A stretch of DNA of 34,348 nt from CAZRGZ01 sp964599775 (GCA_964599775.1 CAZRGZ010000009.1:1-34348); one strand, 5' to 3'; positions 1 to 8,374 are shown, counted from the stretch's first letter. Translations and numbers: made by a program. The notes: generated by a model from the letters alone, not told the origin.

Positions 1-85
1 AATTTTTTACTAAAGTAAAAATATTTTTGGGTGCTGCCCCGCCGGGCGCCACCCCCAGGGGTGGGTTTGAGGTTCAGGTTATCAG
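1..85. repeat. Palindromic intergenic repeat, copy 1 (cut by window edge)
   Basis: This is the right arm and central loop of a repeat family seen again at 5560-5682 and 29826-29941. It holds a central A/T hairpin (TTTTTACT facing AGTAAAAA), then the shared block GCTGCCCCGCCGGGCGCCAC, then a G-rich outer arm running into GGTTTGAGGTTCAGG. The left arm lies outside the window. It ends just before the trmD promoter. Its function is unknown; bidirectional terminator or small non-autonomous element are both possible. Confidence 0.8.
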
Positions 86-94
86 TAAGTATGG

Positions 95-100
95 TACAAT
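95..100 (+). promoter_or_regulatory. -10 box of trmD, near-leaderless
   Basis: TACAAT ends 9 nt before the trmD ATG, and no Shine-Dalgarno fits between them. Transcription would start at or within a few bases of the start codon. Confidence 0.55.
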
Positions 101-109
101 AAAATAAAT

Positions 110-760
110 ATGCGAAAAATCCAAATCATCACCCTCTTTCCTGAAATGTTCACTGGTGTGTTGAACAGCTCCATGATGTGGAAGGCGCAGGAAAAGGGGG
201 TGGTGGAGTTCAAGACAATTGATTTGCGAGACTTTGGCCTTGGTCCGCGAAAACAGGTAGATGACACACCGTACGGCGGTGGTGATGGCATGCTTTTAAA
301 GCCAGAGCCGTTATTTGCAGCGGTAGAGGCGGCGAAAGAGTACGACCATACAGCAAAAGTAGTGCTTATGACGCCACGCGGGCAGCGCTGGAAGCAATCT
401 TTAGCTCAGGAATGGGCAACTGATGAACAAGGTTTAATTTTTATTTGTGGGCGGTATGAAGGCTACGATGAGCGCATTGTGAGTTTAGTTGATGAGCAGG
501 TAAGTGTTGGCGACTATGTGCTCACTGGCGGCGAGCTGCCAGCTATGACGATCATAGACAGCGTGGTGCGTCTCTTGCCTGGAGTACTTGGTGGTGAGAA
601 AAGCGCCGAGATAGAGAGTTTTAGCGATGGTGAAACCCTAGAATTCCCCCAATATACTCGGCCAGAGGAATTCCGTGGCATGAAAGTACCTGAAGTATTA
701 CTGAGCGGTCACCATGGCGAGATTGAAAAATGGCGCGAAGCGCAATCGCGCAAGGCATAG
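110..760 (+). CDS. trmD: tRNA (guanine37-N1)-methyltransferase TrmD
   Basis: TrmD methylates G37 of tRNAs read by CNN codons, using S-adenosylmethionine, and so prevents +1 frameshifting. The 216 residues include the SPOUT-knot signatures GRYEGYDERI and SVGDYVLTGGELPA, the early motif DDTPYGGGDGML and the C-terminal SGHHGEIEKWR that contacts tRNA. It is slightly shorter than typical TrmD (about 230-250 aa) but all motifs are present. In many bacteria trmD sits next to rplS; here rplS is 6.8 kb downstream, with genes of both strands between. The ATG follows a -10 box by 9 nt, suggesting a leaderless mRNA. The identification is secure. Confidence 0.97.
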   Translation: MRKIQIITLFPEMFTGVLNSSMMWKAQEKGVVEFKTIDLRDFGLGPRKQVDDTPYGGGDGMLLKPEPLFAAVEAAKEYDHTAKVVLMTPRGQRWKQSLAQEWATDEQGLIFICGRYEGYDERIVSLVDEQVSVGDYVLTGGELPAMTIIDSVVRLLPGVLGGEKSAEIESFSDGETLEFPQYTRPEEFRGMKVPEVLLSGHHGEIEKWREAQSRKA

Positions 761-765
761 ACAAC

Positions 766-1521
766 TTAGCTTTGCTTTTTGAGCCACTGCACTTTGCTAA
801 AAAGCACGGCTATGGTAACGCTGAAGGGAATTATGCCGAGGACAAACATTTGCAGCAGCTGAGGGTTAGATACAGTAAATATGCTCCAATTGGCACCAAA
901 GGATTGCAGTGTGGTCATAGCGGCAAGGTGGAAGCCAATGGATCCCCATACACTCCCAGTCGCGGAGCGCAAAACACCTAGCACAATAGCGAAGGTGGCT
1001 AAGAATGATGCATCAAGCGGCGATTCAACAGCGCCTATAACGAAAGCGAACAGTAAAAAGAGTGCCGCCTGAATCACAATGACAGCCCATTGCTTTAGCA
1101 GCAGCGAAAGCTTTTTAAAAATGTAGCCACGAAAGATCAACTCTTCAGGCAGTGCTTCTGATAAAAATACCAGACCAGCAATAGAGAGTATTGTGACGCT
1201 AAGTGTACCGGCATCTACTGTCGGCGTAATAGTAATAATGCCAAGTACCAAGCATACTGCCAGCGCTAATAACGCCGGTACTAAAAAGTACGCCATACCT
1301 TTGCCGAAAGCTTGTGGCGCTGAACCGCTACCAAACATAAAGTTGATAGGTTTTTTGTCTATCCAACGTAATATTGCCACGAGCACAGCCAGTGTTAAGA
1401 GACTGAGAACTAGACCAAATACAAGACGACTTTGCTGTAAATTGAATATATAGAGGGCACCGGCCCAAATAGCAAATGAAGCTACGGTAACGCCACCTAT
1501 AGTAAAGATATTTTTCAGCAT
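766..1521 (-). CDS. CPBP family intramembrane metalloprotease
   Basis: This 251-aa polytopic membrane protein has about seven hydrophobic segments. The CPBP (CAAX protease and bacteriocin-processing, ABI) signature is present: PEELIFRG around residues 125-132 supplies the glutamate pair and arginine of motif 1, and GFHLAAM near residue 198 supplies a later histidine motif. Family members cleave or bind prenylated proteins or small peptides within the membrane, and several confer self-immunity to bacteriocins. The substrate here cannot be told. The gene converges on trmD with only 5 nt between the stop codons. The start is set by a TATAGT box 6 nt upstream. Confidence 0.85.
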   Translation of the reverse strand: MLKNIFTIGGVTVASFAIWAGALYIFNLQQSRLVFGLVLSLLTLAVLVAILRWIDKKPINFMFGSGSAPQAFGKGMAYFLVPALLALAVCLVLGIITITPTVDAGTLSVTILSIAGLVFLSEALPEELIFRGYIFKKLSLLLKQWAVIVIQAALFLLFAFVIGAVESPLDASFLATFAIVLGVLRSATGSVWGSIGFHLAAMTTLQSFGANWSIFTVSNPQLLQMFVLGIIPFSVTIAVLFSKVQWLKKQS

Positions 1522-1527
1522 GGTACT

Positions 1528-1533
1528 ACTATA
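1528..1533 (-). promoter_or_regulatory. -10 box of CPBP gene, leaderless
   Basis: On the minus strand TATAGT ends 6 nt before the ATG at 1521, which places the start codon at about +1. Confidence 0.5.
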
Positions 1534-1536
1534 GCA

Positions 1537-2037
1537 TTAGCTTTTTGTTGTGCAAAGTGCGTACAATGCAATACCTGCCGCAATACTGACGTTAAACGAC
1601 TCCTTCTGCCCGAACATCGGGATTTCTAGTAACACATCGCAAAGTTCGCGGAGTTCTGGGGTAATGCCTTCCACTTCTTCGCCAAGGAGCAACGCAATTT
1701 TCTGCGGTGGTTTGTAATTCTGTAGTTCTATGCTTTTTTCATCTTGCTCCAGCCCAGCAATAGTGTAGCCCGTCGCTTTTAACTGGTATATGGTGCCGGC
1801 AATATCTTCGCTATAGTTAAATGGCACGAGTTTCTCCGCCCCCAGCGCCGTTTTATGGATTTGTGCGGTGAGTTTTTCACGAATGTGCGGCAAACGAAGG
1901 TCATCTTTTGTTTCTGGATAGGGTGAATACCCGCTGAGAATGATTCTTTCTACCGCAAAACCTTCAGCGGTGCGAAAAAGTGCACCGATATTGTGTGTAG
2001 AGCGGATGTTGTGGGCAATAAGGGTGAGTTGTGGCAT
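1537..2037 (-). CDS. SpoU/TrmH family RNA 2'-O-methyltransferase
   Basis: At 166 aa this is a minimal SPOUT methyltransferase without the extra RNA-binding domain of TrmH or RlmB. All three SpoU motifs are visible: NIRSTHNIGALFRTAEGF near the N terminus, ALLLGEEVEGI in the middle and EIPMFGQKESFNVSIAAGI near the end. The arginine and the asparagine/serine of motifs 1 and 3 bind S-adenosylmethionine through the trefoil knot. The product is likely a ribose-methylated tRNA or rRNA, but the position is unknown. It is transcribed divergently from radC. Confidence 0.9.
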   Translation of the reverse strand: MPQLTLIAHNIRSTHNIGALFRTAEGFAVERIILSGYSPYPETKDDLRLPHIREKLTAQIHKTALGAEKLVPFNYSEDIAGTIYQLKATGYTIAGLEQDEKSIELQNYKPPQKIALLLGEEVEGITPELRELCDVLLEIPMFGQKESFNVSIAAGIALYALCTTKS

Positions 2038-2044
2038 GTTTTTT

Positions 2045-2050
2045 ATTATA
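2045..2050 (-). promoter_or_regulatory. -10 box of SpoU methyltransferase gene, leaderless
   Basis: A consensus TATAAT on the minus strand ends 7 nt before the ATG at 2037. No Shine-Dalgarno is present. Confidence 0.6.
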
Positions 2051-2104
2051 CCCCTGATAGAAACAAAGCTGCAAAAAACTCTTAATATTTTTGGGAGTGT
2101 GTGT

Positions 2105-2110
2105 TAAACT
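2105..2110 (+). promoter_or_regulatory. -10 box of radC-like gene, leaderless
   Basis: TAAACT ends 6 nt before a GTG start at 2117. This spacing supports the GTG as the real start. Confidence 0.45.
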
Positions 2111-2116
2111 ACCGGC

Positions 2117-2776
2117 GTGCCTAAAACGCGGCTTTCATACCAGCACCAGCGGAAAGTAGTGGCGCGCGACAAACTCGAGCGTGGCACTGCCGCATTGTCT
2201 GATTATGAGCTCTTCGAGATGGTCGTGGGTGAACAGACTGAAGCGGGGCATACTATTGCGCACCAATTGCAATATCTTGTGCGCCAAGGAATAGAGCAGC
2301 TAACTCTTGAGAGGGTGATGCAAATTCCTGGTGTTTCTGATCAGTTAGCGCGGCAGATTCTTGCAAGTCTCGAGCTTGCGAAGCGGCATTACTTGCGCGA
2401 TATTACCCCGCTTAGGTCACAGCATGATATACTGCTACGGCTGATTGATTTACGGCAGCAGCCACAAGAACATTTTGTGTGCCTGTCACTCGACGGTGGG
2501 CGGCGGCTTATTGCTCAGCGTACCATTACTGTTGGTACGCTCGACACAGTACTCGCGCATCCGCGTGAAGTATTTGCCGATCCCATTGCAGATAGGGCGG
2601 CGAGTGTGATCGTGGCGCATAATCATCCGTCAGGTGATCCATGCCCCAGCGATGGTGATATGACACTGACCGCCCAATTGGTGGCGTCGGGGCGGTTGTT
2701 AGGGATTCCGTTATACGATCATATTATCGTGAGCGAAGCAGCGTCGTACAGTTTTCGGCAACATCATTTACTGTAA
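2117..2776 (+). CDS. radC: RadC family JAMM-domain protein
   Basis: The 219-aa protein has an N-terminal helix-hairpin-helix-like segment (IPGVSDQLARQIL, about residues 73-86) and a C-terminal RadC/JAMM fold. The metal motif is intact: HNHPSGDPCPSDGD gives the HxH...D ligands and the conserved Ser. The family was once linked to DNA repair; its biochemical role is unsettled, and many members occur on mobile DNA. This copy sits in a chromosomal context. GTG is chosen as start because it follows the -10 box by 6 nt. The unknown gene at 2792 follows after 15 nt on the same strand. Confidence 0.88.
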   Translation: MPKTRLSYQHQRKVVARDKLERGTAALSDYELFEMVVGEQTEAGHTIAHQLQYLVRQGIEQLTLERVMQIPGVSDQLARQILASLELAKRHYLRDITPLRSQHDILLRLIDLRQQPQEHFVCLSLDGGRRLIAQRTITVGTLDTVLAHPREVFADPIADRAASVIVAHNHPSGDPCPSDGDMTLTAQLVASGRLLGIPLYDHIIVSEAASYSFRQHHLL

Positions 2777-2791
2777 AAAGGAAGCGGGGAA

Positions 2792-3682
2792 ATGCAACAG
2801 CGTTTTTATGAACTGCGGCAATGGGATAAAGGTGAAAATAGAATAGCAATAGATCTAGCGAAGCACTTGCAAGCACGGCAGCACTTGGGGACGGCGGTTG
2901 TAATCTGCGAAAAGCCACAATCACTCATGAGCGCGGTGCGTAAGCAGTGGTTACGCTTGGAACGTAATGTGCTTCGTCTCAGGTCAAGTACGCTCGATGC
3001 CGAAGAAATTTTGCGTCATACCCGTGCGATTACTTTGATGCAAAATATGCGGTTTGTGAACCGCACCCCAGCGGAAGAGCCTGACGCCACCGTGTATTTT
3101 ATGACACCCGATGAGGCGCAAATGCTTCCCGCGAATTGCTACAGCCTGTACTTAACGGTTTTTATGCCAGAAGCACCCGTGGGCCAGTTAATGCGAGGCG
3201 GGCTGGTGACCGCCTATGTTGAGCCAGGATATATTGTGCGTCGACTGCAGCCAAAAGTAGGCCTAGAAAAGCAGGTGCATGAGCGGTGGCAACAACTTGT
3301 GAATTTTTTACAAAAAAGGGGCATTAAGCCTGAAGAGCTATCACTCCAGAGTGTCGCTGAGCGAAAAAAGCTTGATGAAGCGCTGGACGCATTAATGCAA
3401 GAGGCAGTGACTTTCCTGGAACTTGCTTTTCAGTTCCAGCACGCGCTTGATCTGGCACAACCGCTCGAGGCAATTACTGGCGAACAGGCAGCCTTTGAAG
3501 CAGTGGGGCGTTTAGCCTACCGTGTAAGCACTTTATCGCCAAAGTATGCAACGCCAAACTTAGCGGTATTAATGAATAATGAAAATTACTTCTTGCGTGA
3601 TAGTAGCGCAGCGAATGATATATCACCGTTCATACTAAGTTGCAAAACCTCCGTGTACCGGTATGCTACAATGAAAACATGA
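2792..3682 (+). CDS. Uncharacterised soluble protein
   Basis: This 296-aa protein is not recognised. It is predicted soluble, with no signal peptide or membrane segment. It looks mixed alpha/beta in the first half and mainly helical between about residues 160 and 240. The start has a plausible ribosome site (GGAAGCGGGG) just upstream, one of few in this part of the window. It probably belongs to a transcript with radC, and its stop overlaps the malic enzyme start as ATGA. Its last codons also contain a promoter-like box for the malic enzyme. Confidence 0.75.
   Translation: MQQRFYELRQWDKGENRIAIDLAKHLQARQHLGTAVVICEKPQSLMSAVRKQWLRLERNVLRLRSSTLDAEEILRHTRAITLMQNMRFVNRTPAEEPDATVYFMTPDEAQMLPANCYSLYLTVFMPEAPVGQLMRGGLVTAYVEPGYIVRRLQPKVGLEKQVHERWQQLVNFLQKRGIKPEELSLQSVAERKKLDEALDALMQEAVTFLELAFQFQHALDLAQPLEAITGEQAAFEAVGRLAYRVSTLSPKYATPNLAVLMNNENYFLRDSSAANDISPFILSCKTSVYRYATMKT
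3667..3672 (+). promoter_or_regulatory. -10 box of malic enzyme, inside the upstream gene
   Basis: TACAAT ends 6 nt before the malic enzyme ATG and lies inside the last codons of the preceding gene. The spacing matches the other leaderless starts in this window, so malic enzyme may have its own promoter despite the ATGA overlap. Confidence 0.45.
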
Positions 3683-4818
3683 CTAATATCGATGAAACTG
3701 CGCTCGAGCTACACAAAAAATTTAAAGGAAAAATCACGACATCGTTACGAGATAAGAGCCAACTTGATAAAGAAAAGCTAAGTGCTTATTATTCACCGGG
3801 TGTGGCAGCAGTGAGTCGCGAAATTGCTGCACAACCAAAGGCACTATCTACCTACACCTGGACAAACAATCTTGTGGCGGTGATTTCTGATGGCTCGGCA
3901 GTACTGGGTTTAGGTGACATTGGCCCCAAGGCAGCTATGCCTGTTATGGAGGGTAAGGCGCTGCTTTTTAAGCATTTTGCCGGGATTGATTCGGTGCCAA
4001 TAGTGCTAGACGTGCATAGTGTGGACGAGATTGTCGCAACAGTAAAGGCGATAGCACCGAGCTTTGGAGCCATCAATCTCGAGGATATTGCTGCCCCTAA
4101 ATGCTTTGCCATAGAAGCACGCTTAAAAGAAGAGCTGGAGATCCCAGTATTTCATGACGATCAACATGGCACGGCGATTGTGGTGCTTGCGGGGCTTATA
4201 AATGCTATGAAAGTAGTAGGCAAGCAGCTGAGCGAGACTAAAATTGTGACGGTTGGTGCTGGTGCAGCTGGCACGGCGATTATAAAGTTGTTGCAGCAGT
4301 ATGCTAACCCGGAGATTATCGCGGTAGATAGCCGCGGCATCATAAGCAGTGCCAGGAAGGATCTTAACGCTGAGAAAGTGGCGATGCTAGGGTTTACTAA
4401 TCCACAGAATATTAGTGGGACTATGGAGGATGCGCTTGACGGTGCCGACATTTTTATTGGCGTGAGCAAAGGCGGACTGCTAAATAAGGAACACATTAAA
4501 CGGATGGCGGCAAAACCAGTCGTGTTTGCGCTGGCTAACCCAACGCCAGAGATTGACCCAGAGCTTGCACGCGAAGCTGGCGTCGCAGTGCTCGCCACTG
4601 GCCGGAGCGATTATCCGAACCAAGTAAATAACGCGGTCGCTTTCCCAGGTATTTTTCGTGGTGCACTCGATAATGGCGTACAAAAAATCACCGATGAGCA
4701 TAAATTTGCTGCTGCTAAAGCCATTGCTGCGCTTATCGCCAACCCCAGTACTGAGAATATTATCCCTAGCGTGTTTGATGAAAAGCTTGTGCCGGTCATT
4801 GCAAAGGAGATAAAGTAA
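3679..4818 (+). CDS. NAD(P)-dependent malic enzyme
   Basis: It decarboxylates malate to pyruvate with reduction of NAD(P)+. The 379-aa length is that of the short bacterial form. Motifs in order are YSPGVA, SDGSAVLGLGDIGP, MEGKALLFKHFAGID with the catalytic Lys, NLEDIAAPKCF and FHDDQHGTAIV for metal binding, the dinucleotide fold GAGAAGTAI, ANPTPEI, and SDYPNQVNNAVAFPGIFRG. The start at 3679 is preferred over in-frame codons upstream because it forms an ATGA overlap with the previous stop and lies 6 nt after a TACAAT box. It overlaps the following hydrolase as TAATG, so the two are probably co-translated. Confidence 0.96.
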   Translation: MTNIDETALELHKKFKGKITTSLRDKSQLDKEKLSAYYSPGVAAVSREIAAQPKALSTYTWTNNLVAVISDGSAVLGLGDIGPKAAMPVMEGKALLFKHFAGIDSVPIVLDVHSVDEIVATVKAIAPSFGAINLEDIAAPKCFAIEARLKEELEIPVFHDDQHGTAIVVLAGLINAMKVVGKQLSETKIVTVGAGAAGTAIIKLLQQYANPEIIAVDSRGIISSARKDLNAEKVAMLGFTNPQNISGTMEDALDGADIFIGVSKGGLLNKEHIKRMAAKPVVFALANPTPEIDPELAREAGVAVLATGRSDYPNQVNNAVAFPGIFRGALDNGVQKITDEHKFAAAKAIAALIANPSTENIIPSVFDEKLVPVIAKEIK

Positions 4819-5561
4819 TGAAAATAATACATGAGAACTTAGAGTTGCCGGGGGATCCGACACCTTGGATGATTGCGCAGCCAACAGAAAATAAAAGCTA
4901 CTGTGTGCTGTGGCTGCAAGGTTGGGGATCGACTATAGAAAAGCATAAGGCCAAGATGCTTCGGCTTGCCGAACGAACGGGCATTACCTTCGCAATACTT
5001 GACTATGCCGGGCATGGTAGCCATCCTGTGCCGCTAGAGGAAACAACGCGCCAGCAGCAATTTAATGAAGTATGCATGGCTTTTGATACCCTGAAAGCTG
5101 AAGGATATGAAAATATCATTGTAGCAGGTATGAGTTTTGGTGGGTATATGGCTGCCCTCCTGGCCGCCGAACGTGAGCCATCTGCAATTATCCTGCGTGC
5201 CCCGGCAATTTATAAAGATGATGAATTTTCCTTGCCCTATCCCGAGCGCCAAGGCTATCGCGATCAGGAATACGAAGCGCTAAAAGCTACTATTACGCCG
5301 GAAAGCGACATGGCAGCACTCCATGCTATCAGTCGTTTTGACGGTACGGTATACGTCGTTGAGCACGAAATCGATAGCGTTATCCCGCGCAATATTCCAC
5401 GGGCGTATTTTGCGGTAGCAAAACGAGGTAATTATCTGGTAGTGCCTGCAACTGACCATGCTGTGGCAAAAATGCCCCAGCCAGAGAAACATGATGCATA
5501 TATTGAGCGGCTTATCGCCAGCATTGTTGGCCTTGTCCAGCAAGAAAAAGAGCTTACTTGA
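4818..5561 (+). CDS. Alpha/beta hydrolase, serine esterase-like
   Basis: The 247-aa protein has the alpha/beta-hydrolase pattern: an early oxyanion-type strand (LWLQGWGS), the nucleophile elbow GMSFGGYM with Ser106, a late acidic residue in VVEHEIDSV, and the catalytic His in ATDHAVAKMP. The substrate is unknown; small acyl esters or peptides are typical. The start overlaps the malic enzyme stop as TAATG, which argues for translational coupling. The stop codon lies at the edge of palindromic repeat copy 2, which may serve as its terminator. Confidence 0.85.
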   Translation: MKIIHENLELPGDPTPWMIAQPTENKSYCVLWLQGWGSTIEKHKAKMLRLAERTGITFAILDYAGHGSHPVPLEETTRQQQFNEVCMAFDTLKAEGYENIIVAGMSFGGYMAALLAAEREPSAIILRAPAIYKDDEFSLPYPERQGYRDQEYEALKATITPESDMAALHAISRFDGTVYVVEHEIDSVIPRNIPRAYFAVAKRGNYLVVPATDHAVAKMPQPEKHDAYIERLIASIVGLVQQEKELT

Positions 5562-5682
5562 ACCTCAACCTCACCCTGGGGTCCTGTCACCCGGTCCGCC
5601 CCTAAATTATTTTTGACAGGCAAAAATAATTTGGGCGCTGCCCCGCCGGGCGCCACCCCCGGTAGTGAGGTTTCGAGATTCA
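5560..5682. repeat. Palindromic intergenic repeat, copy 2 (complete)
   Basis: A roughly 120-bp imperfect inverted repeat lies between convergent genes. The outer arms are GAACCTCAACCTCACC and GGTAGTGAGGTTTCGAGATTC. The centre is a perfect 11-bp stem, AAATTATTTTT facing AAAAATAATTT, around GACAGGC. Next to it lie GTCACCCGGTCCGCCCC and GCTGCCCCGCCGGGCGCCAC, shared with the other copies. The position between two stop codons fits a bidirectional terminator. Confidence 0.85.
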
Positions 5683-5695
5683 GATTAAGAGCTTA

Positions 5696-7336
5696 TTAAA
5701 TAACGCGATTCACTTCCTCAAGTGTTGTTTCACCACTCAGCGCTTTTAAAACGCCAGCTTGCAGTAATGTCACCATGCCTTCTTTTTTGGCGGCAGCTTC
5801 AATCGCTTCAATATTTACATTTGCCACCTCGCCATGTAGAAACTTTTGCACTTCTGGGCCAACCACCATTTGCTCCATAAGTACCGTACGGCCTTTGTAG
5901 CCGAAAGGAGATTCTGGTGTGGTGACTGGTTTCCAGAGCTTGATGTTTTCGAGATCGGGTTTGTCGGCGTGTTCTGGCAGGTCACTCAGTACCTTGCGAA
6001 TCCAGTTTTTGGTCGCTTCATCGGGCTCGTACTCTTGTTTCGTGTCATCGTCGAGTCGTCGCACTAAACGCTGGCCAATCACTAAGCGTATGGCGGTACT
6101 GAAAATAGGGTTGATTCCAATCATATCGATCATACGGCTAAAGGCGGCCGATGCAGTGTTGGCGTGGAAGGTACTGAGCACCAAGTGGCCGGTAATGGAT
6201 GCCTGGATAGCCGTACGTGCAGCATCAACATCACGGATCTCACCTACCATAATAATATCGGGGTCGAGCCGCAATACTGCACGCAAATTTTCGGCAAAAC
6301 TTTCACCGCCGCTAGTATCGACGGGGATTTGGCTAATACCCGGTATGCTGTATTCTACCGGGTCTTCTAGCGTAATGATTTTTCGCTCGGTAGAGTTAAG
6401 CGCATTAATCATACTATAGAGCGTTGTGGATTTACCAGAACCAGTCGGCCCCACCATGAGCACCATGCCGCGCGGATGCGAAATAATTTCATCAATTTCG
6501 GCACGCTCATGCTCGTTGATGCCAAGATTATCAAGGTGAAGCAGTGATTCATCAAAGTTGAATAGACGAATCACGGCATCCTGCCCATACACAGTAGGGA
6601 TGGTCTCAATACGCATATTCAGGTCGCGCGTTTCACCATCATCACGTTCAATGTGCTGGAACATGTGGCCCGCCTGCGCACCCTTGGCAGCAGTAGAGAT
6701 ATTGGCGCGTGAGGCAATGGAGACCAGCAAAACACGGTACTTTTGGTGCGTAATATAGGCAATTGGATGCAGCGCACCATCTACGCGGAAGCGAATGCGC
6801 ACATTTTCGCGCTGATTTTCGATGTGGATATCACTGGCACCCAGGCGGTCGGCCTGCTCAATCAGGTAATCAAGTATGTCGTCGGTCCGCACCTCTTCGA
6901 ACGTCTTAGAGACCTGCTCGATAGTTGAGCTATCGCCCTCACGCGCGATTTCGACATCGTCGTATACTACTTCTTTAGGTGGGTCAAAACGACGCATGAA
7001 GGCCCGATAGCCGCTATCGCTGATAAGCAAAAAGCGAATCCCGAGACCGCGGTCGCCATACTCTTTTTTGAGATTATCCATGACCGATTTTGGAGTGCTG
7101 CTGGTTACCCCAAAAATAAACGGCTCGGCACCGCCGCCAGAGCGCAAAGGGATGATTTTCCCCTTATACATAGTTTCATTTTCTAGAATACCTTTGGCCA
7201 GCGGGGCAGTTGCTTCAATGCTACGTGTATCTAAATATTGCAGGCCTAAAATCGCCGCACGCTCAAGAGTGTTTTTCTCCTCCTCGTCGCGATATTTTTG
7301 CTGACGCTTTTGTTCCTCGGTATCTAACACAGCCAT
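5696..7336 (-). CDS. pilB: PilB/GspE-type secretion ATPase
   Basis: This is a hexameric AAA+ motor of type IV pilus or type II secretion systems, acting at the inner face of the membrane. The 546 residues hold an N-terminal N1E-like domain, the LGASDIHIE segment that begins the N2 domain, the Walker A box GPTGSGKST, the Asp-box region ITLEDPVEY, Walker B DPDIIMVGEIRD and the His box TGHLVLSTFHAN. The tetracysteine zinc motif of classical PilB/GspE is absent, and the whole protein has no cysteine. No other pilus gene is in the window. The start follows TATAAT by 7 nt. Confidence 0.92.
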   Translation of the reverse strand: MAVLDTEEQKRQQKYRDEEEKNTLERAAILGLQYLDTRSIEATAPLAKGILENETMYKGKIIPLRSGGGAEPFIFGVTSSTPKSVMDNLKKEYGDRGLGIRFLLISDSGYRAFMRRFDPPKEVVYDDVEIAREGDSSTIEQVSKTFEEVRTDDILDYLIEQADRLGASDIHIENQRENVRIRFRVDGALHPIAYITHQKYRVLLVSIASRANISTAAKGAQAGHMFQHIERDDGETRDLNMRIETIPTVYGQDAVIRLFNFDESLLHLDNLGINEHERAEIDEIISHPRGMVLMVGPTGSGKSTTLYSMINALNSTERKIITLEDPVEYSIPGISQIPVDTSGGESFAENLRAVLRLDPDIIMVGEIRDVDAARTAIQASITGHLVLSTFHANTASAAFSRMIDMIGINPIFSTAIRLVIGQRLVRRLDDDTKQEYEPDEATKNWIRKVLSDLPEHADKPDLENIKLWKPVTTPESPFGYKGRTVLMEQMVVGPEVQKFLHGEVANVNIEAIEAAAKKEGMVTLLQAGVLKALSGETTLEEVNRVI

Positions 7337-7343
7337 AACTAGT

Positions 7344-7349
7344 ATTATA
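7344..7349 (-). promoter_or_regulatory. -10 box of pilB, leaderless
   Basis: A consensus TATAAT on the minus strand ends 7 nt before the ATG at 7336, with no ribosome site between. Confidence 0.6.
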
Positions 7350-7479
7350 CGCGAAAGCGTGAGCTTTTTCGAGTTATAAAAATGTTTTAGCCACCTTGCT
7401 CGGAGCGAGGGAAGATGCGTCAGCGAGTGAGTAGAGTATAGTAGTTCGGCTTAAAACTCTTCCAAAAATAACCATATTA

Positions 7480-7488
7480 TGCTATACT
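7480..7488 (+). promoter_or_regulatory. Extended -10 promoter of rplS
   Basis: TGCTATACT is an extended -10 box about 45 nt before the rplS ATG. Unlike its neighbours, rplS therefore has a leader of roughly 40 nt, with a weak purine-rich ribosome site (GCGAGAGAG). Confidence 0.5.
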
Positions 7489-7533
7489 GATCTCTTGAAG
7501 ACGTTAGATACTAATCTGTAAAGCGAGAGAGTC

Positions 7534-7974
7534 ATGTTTGAATTGATCAAAAAAGTTAATGACGCACACAAAAAAGCTGGTGTAGTTGATGTTCGCACCG
7601 GTGACACGGTTCGTGTGTATCAGAAAATTAAAGAAGGCAACAAAGAGCGTGTACAGATGTTTGAAGGTGTCGTGATTCGTACTGATCGCAAAGACTCTTT
7701 AAGCAGCCGTATTACGGTTCGTAAAGTAACGAGTGGCGTGGGTGTTGAAAAGAGCTTTCTGCTACACAGCCCACTTGTCGAAAAGGTAGAAGTTACGAAA
7801 CGAAGCAAAGTTCGCCGTAAATACCTCAGCTACCTGCGTGAACGGAGTGGTAAGAGCGCTCGCCTGAAGGCTGTGCCATTTGATCGCGCTGCGGTAAACG
7901 CTGTTAAGACTGCGCCAAAAGCTGAAGAGCAAAAAGAAGAAGCAAAAGAAGCTGAAGTAGAGAAAGCCGCCTAA
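7534..7974 (+). CDS. rplS: 50S ribosomal protein L19
   Basis: L19 sits at the 30S-50S interface. Residues 1-115 match the family, with GDTVRVYQKIKEGNKERVQ, FEGVVI, SSRITVRKV, GVGVEKSF and the basic KVRRKYLSYLRE near the end of the core. A tail of about 30 residues, rich in Ala, Glu and Lys, extends past the usual 115-120 aa length and is probably disordered. The gene stands alone between pilB on the other strand and two hairpins downstream, rather than beside trmD. Confidence 0.96.
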   Translation: MFELIKKVNDAHKKAGVVDVRTGDTVRVYQKIKEGNKERVQMFEGVVIRTDRKDSLSSRITVRKVTSGVGVEKSFLLHSPLVEKVEVTKRSKVRRKYLSYLRERSGKSARLKAVPFDRAAVNAVKTAPKAEEQKEEAKEAEVEKAA

Positions 7975-7987
7975 TTTAGATGTGGTA

Positions 7988-8020
7988 TTAAAGAGCCTGG
8001 CGTCATGCTAGGCTCTTTAA
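7988..8020 (+). terminator. Hairpin after rplS
   Basis: A perfect 11-bp stem, TTAAAGAGCCT facing AGGCTCTTTAA, with an 11-nt loop, 13 nt after the rplS stop. It has no strong U tract, so it may act with the next hairpin or protect the mRNA end. Confidence 0.65.
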
Positions 8021-8048
8021 ATATTAAAAAACAGAAAGGCGAAAAAAG

Positions 8049-8085
8049 AAATACTCCAAAAGCAAGCTTTTGGAGTATTTTTGTT
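8049..8085 (+). terminator. Rho-independent terminator of rplS
   Basis: A perfect 15-bp stem, AAATACTCCAAAAGC facing GCTTTTGGAGTATTT, is followed by TTGTT. This is a textbook intrinsic terminator in position and shape. Confidence 0.85.
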
Positions 8086-8374
8086 GTGGTGGAGATCGTA
8101 GAGCGATGTCGCAAGTTTGTTTTTGGAGATTTTTGTCTTGGCGATTCGCTTAAATACTAGTATAGGTTATTTACTGTGTTTGTTCAAGGATATTTTTATG
8201 CAAATTACAATCGTCATATTTTTATCCTATATTCGAGCTTCTTCTGCTAAAACTCTCGATCATTTTTGATTTGGCGAAAGCCAGTCCCAGCTTGCTGGAC
8301 CCGACCACCGGGGTTTCTTGAGACGAATCGCACAATTTCGTTTTCCTCCATTTTTCGCTATAATATAAGTAATT
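8086..8374. other. Intergenic stretch without a recognised gene
   Basis: I see no ORF with a convincing start here. The stretch has an AT-rich middle and a short GC-richer patch near 8280-8320 with a small hairpin (CCAGC TT GCTGG). It ends in the promoter of the next gene. A small RNA cannot be excluded, but nothing recognisable supports one. Confidence 0.4.
8359..8364 (+). promoter_or_regulatory. -10 box of S26-like membrane protein gene
   Basis: A consensus TATAAT ends 10 nt before the ATG at 8375. No Shine-Dalgarno is visible. Confidence 0.5.

Noticed and set aside
730..1453. Plus-strand frames over the CPBP protease gene
   Set aside because: They are antisense to a gene with clear membrane segments and the PEELIFRG motif and have no signals of their own.
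8270..8330. Possible small RNA or tRNA fragment
   Set aside because: Only a 5-bp hairpin and a GC-richer patch are visible; no cloverleaf or conserved RNA signature can be drawn.
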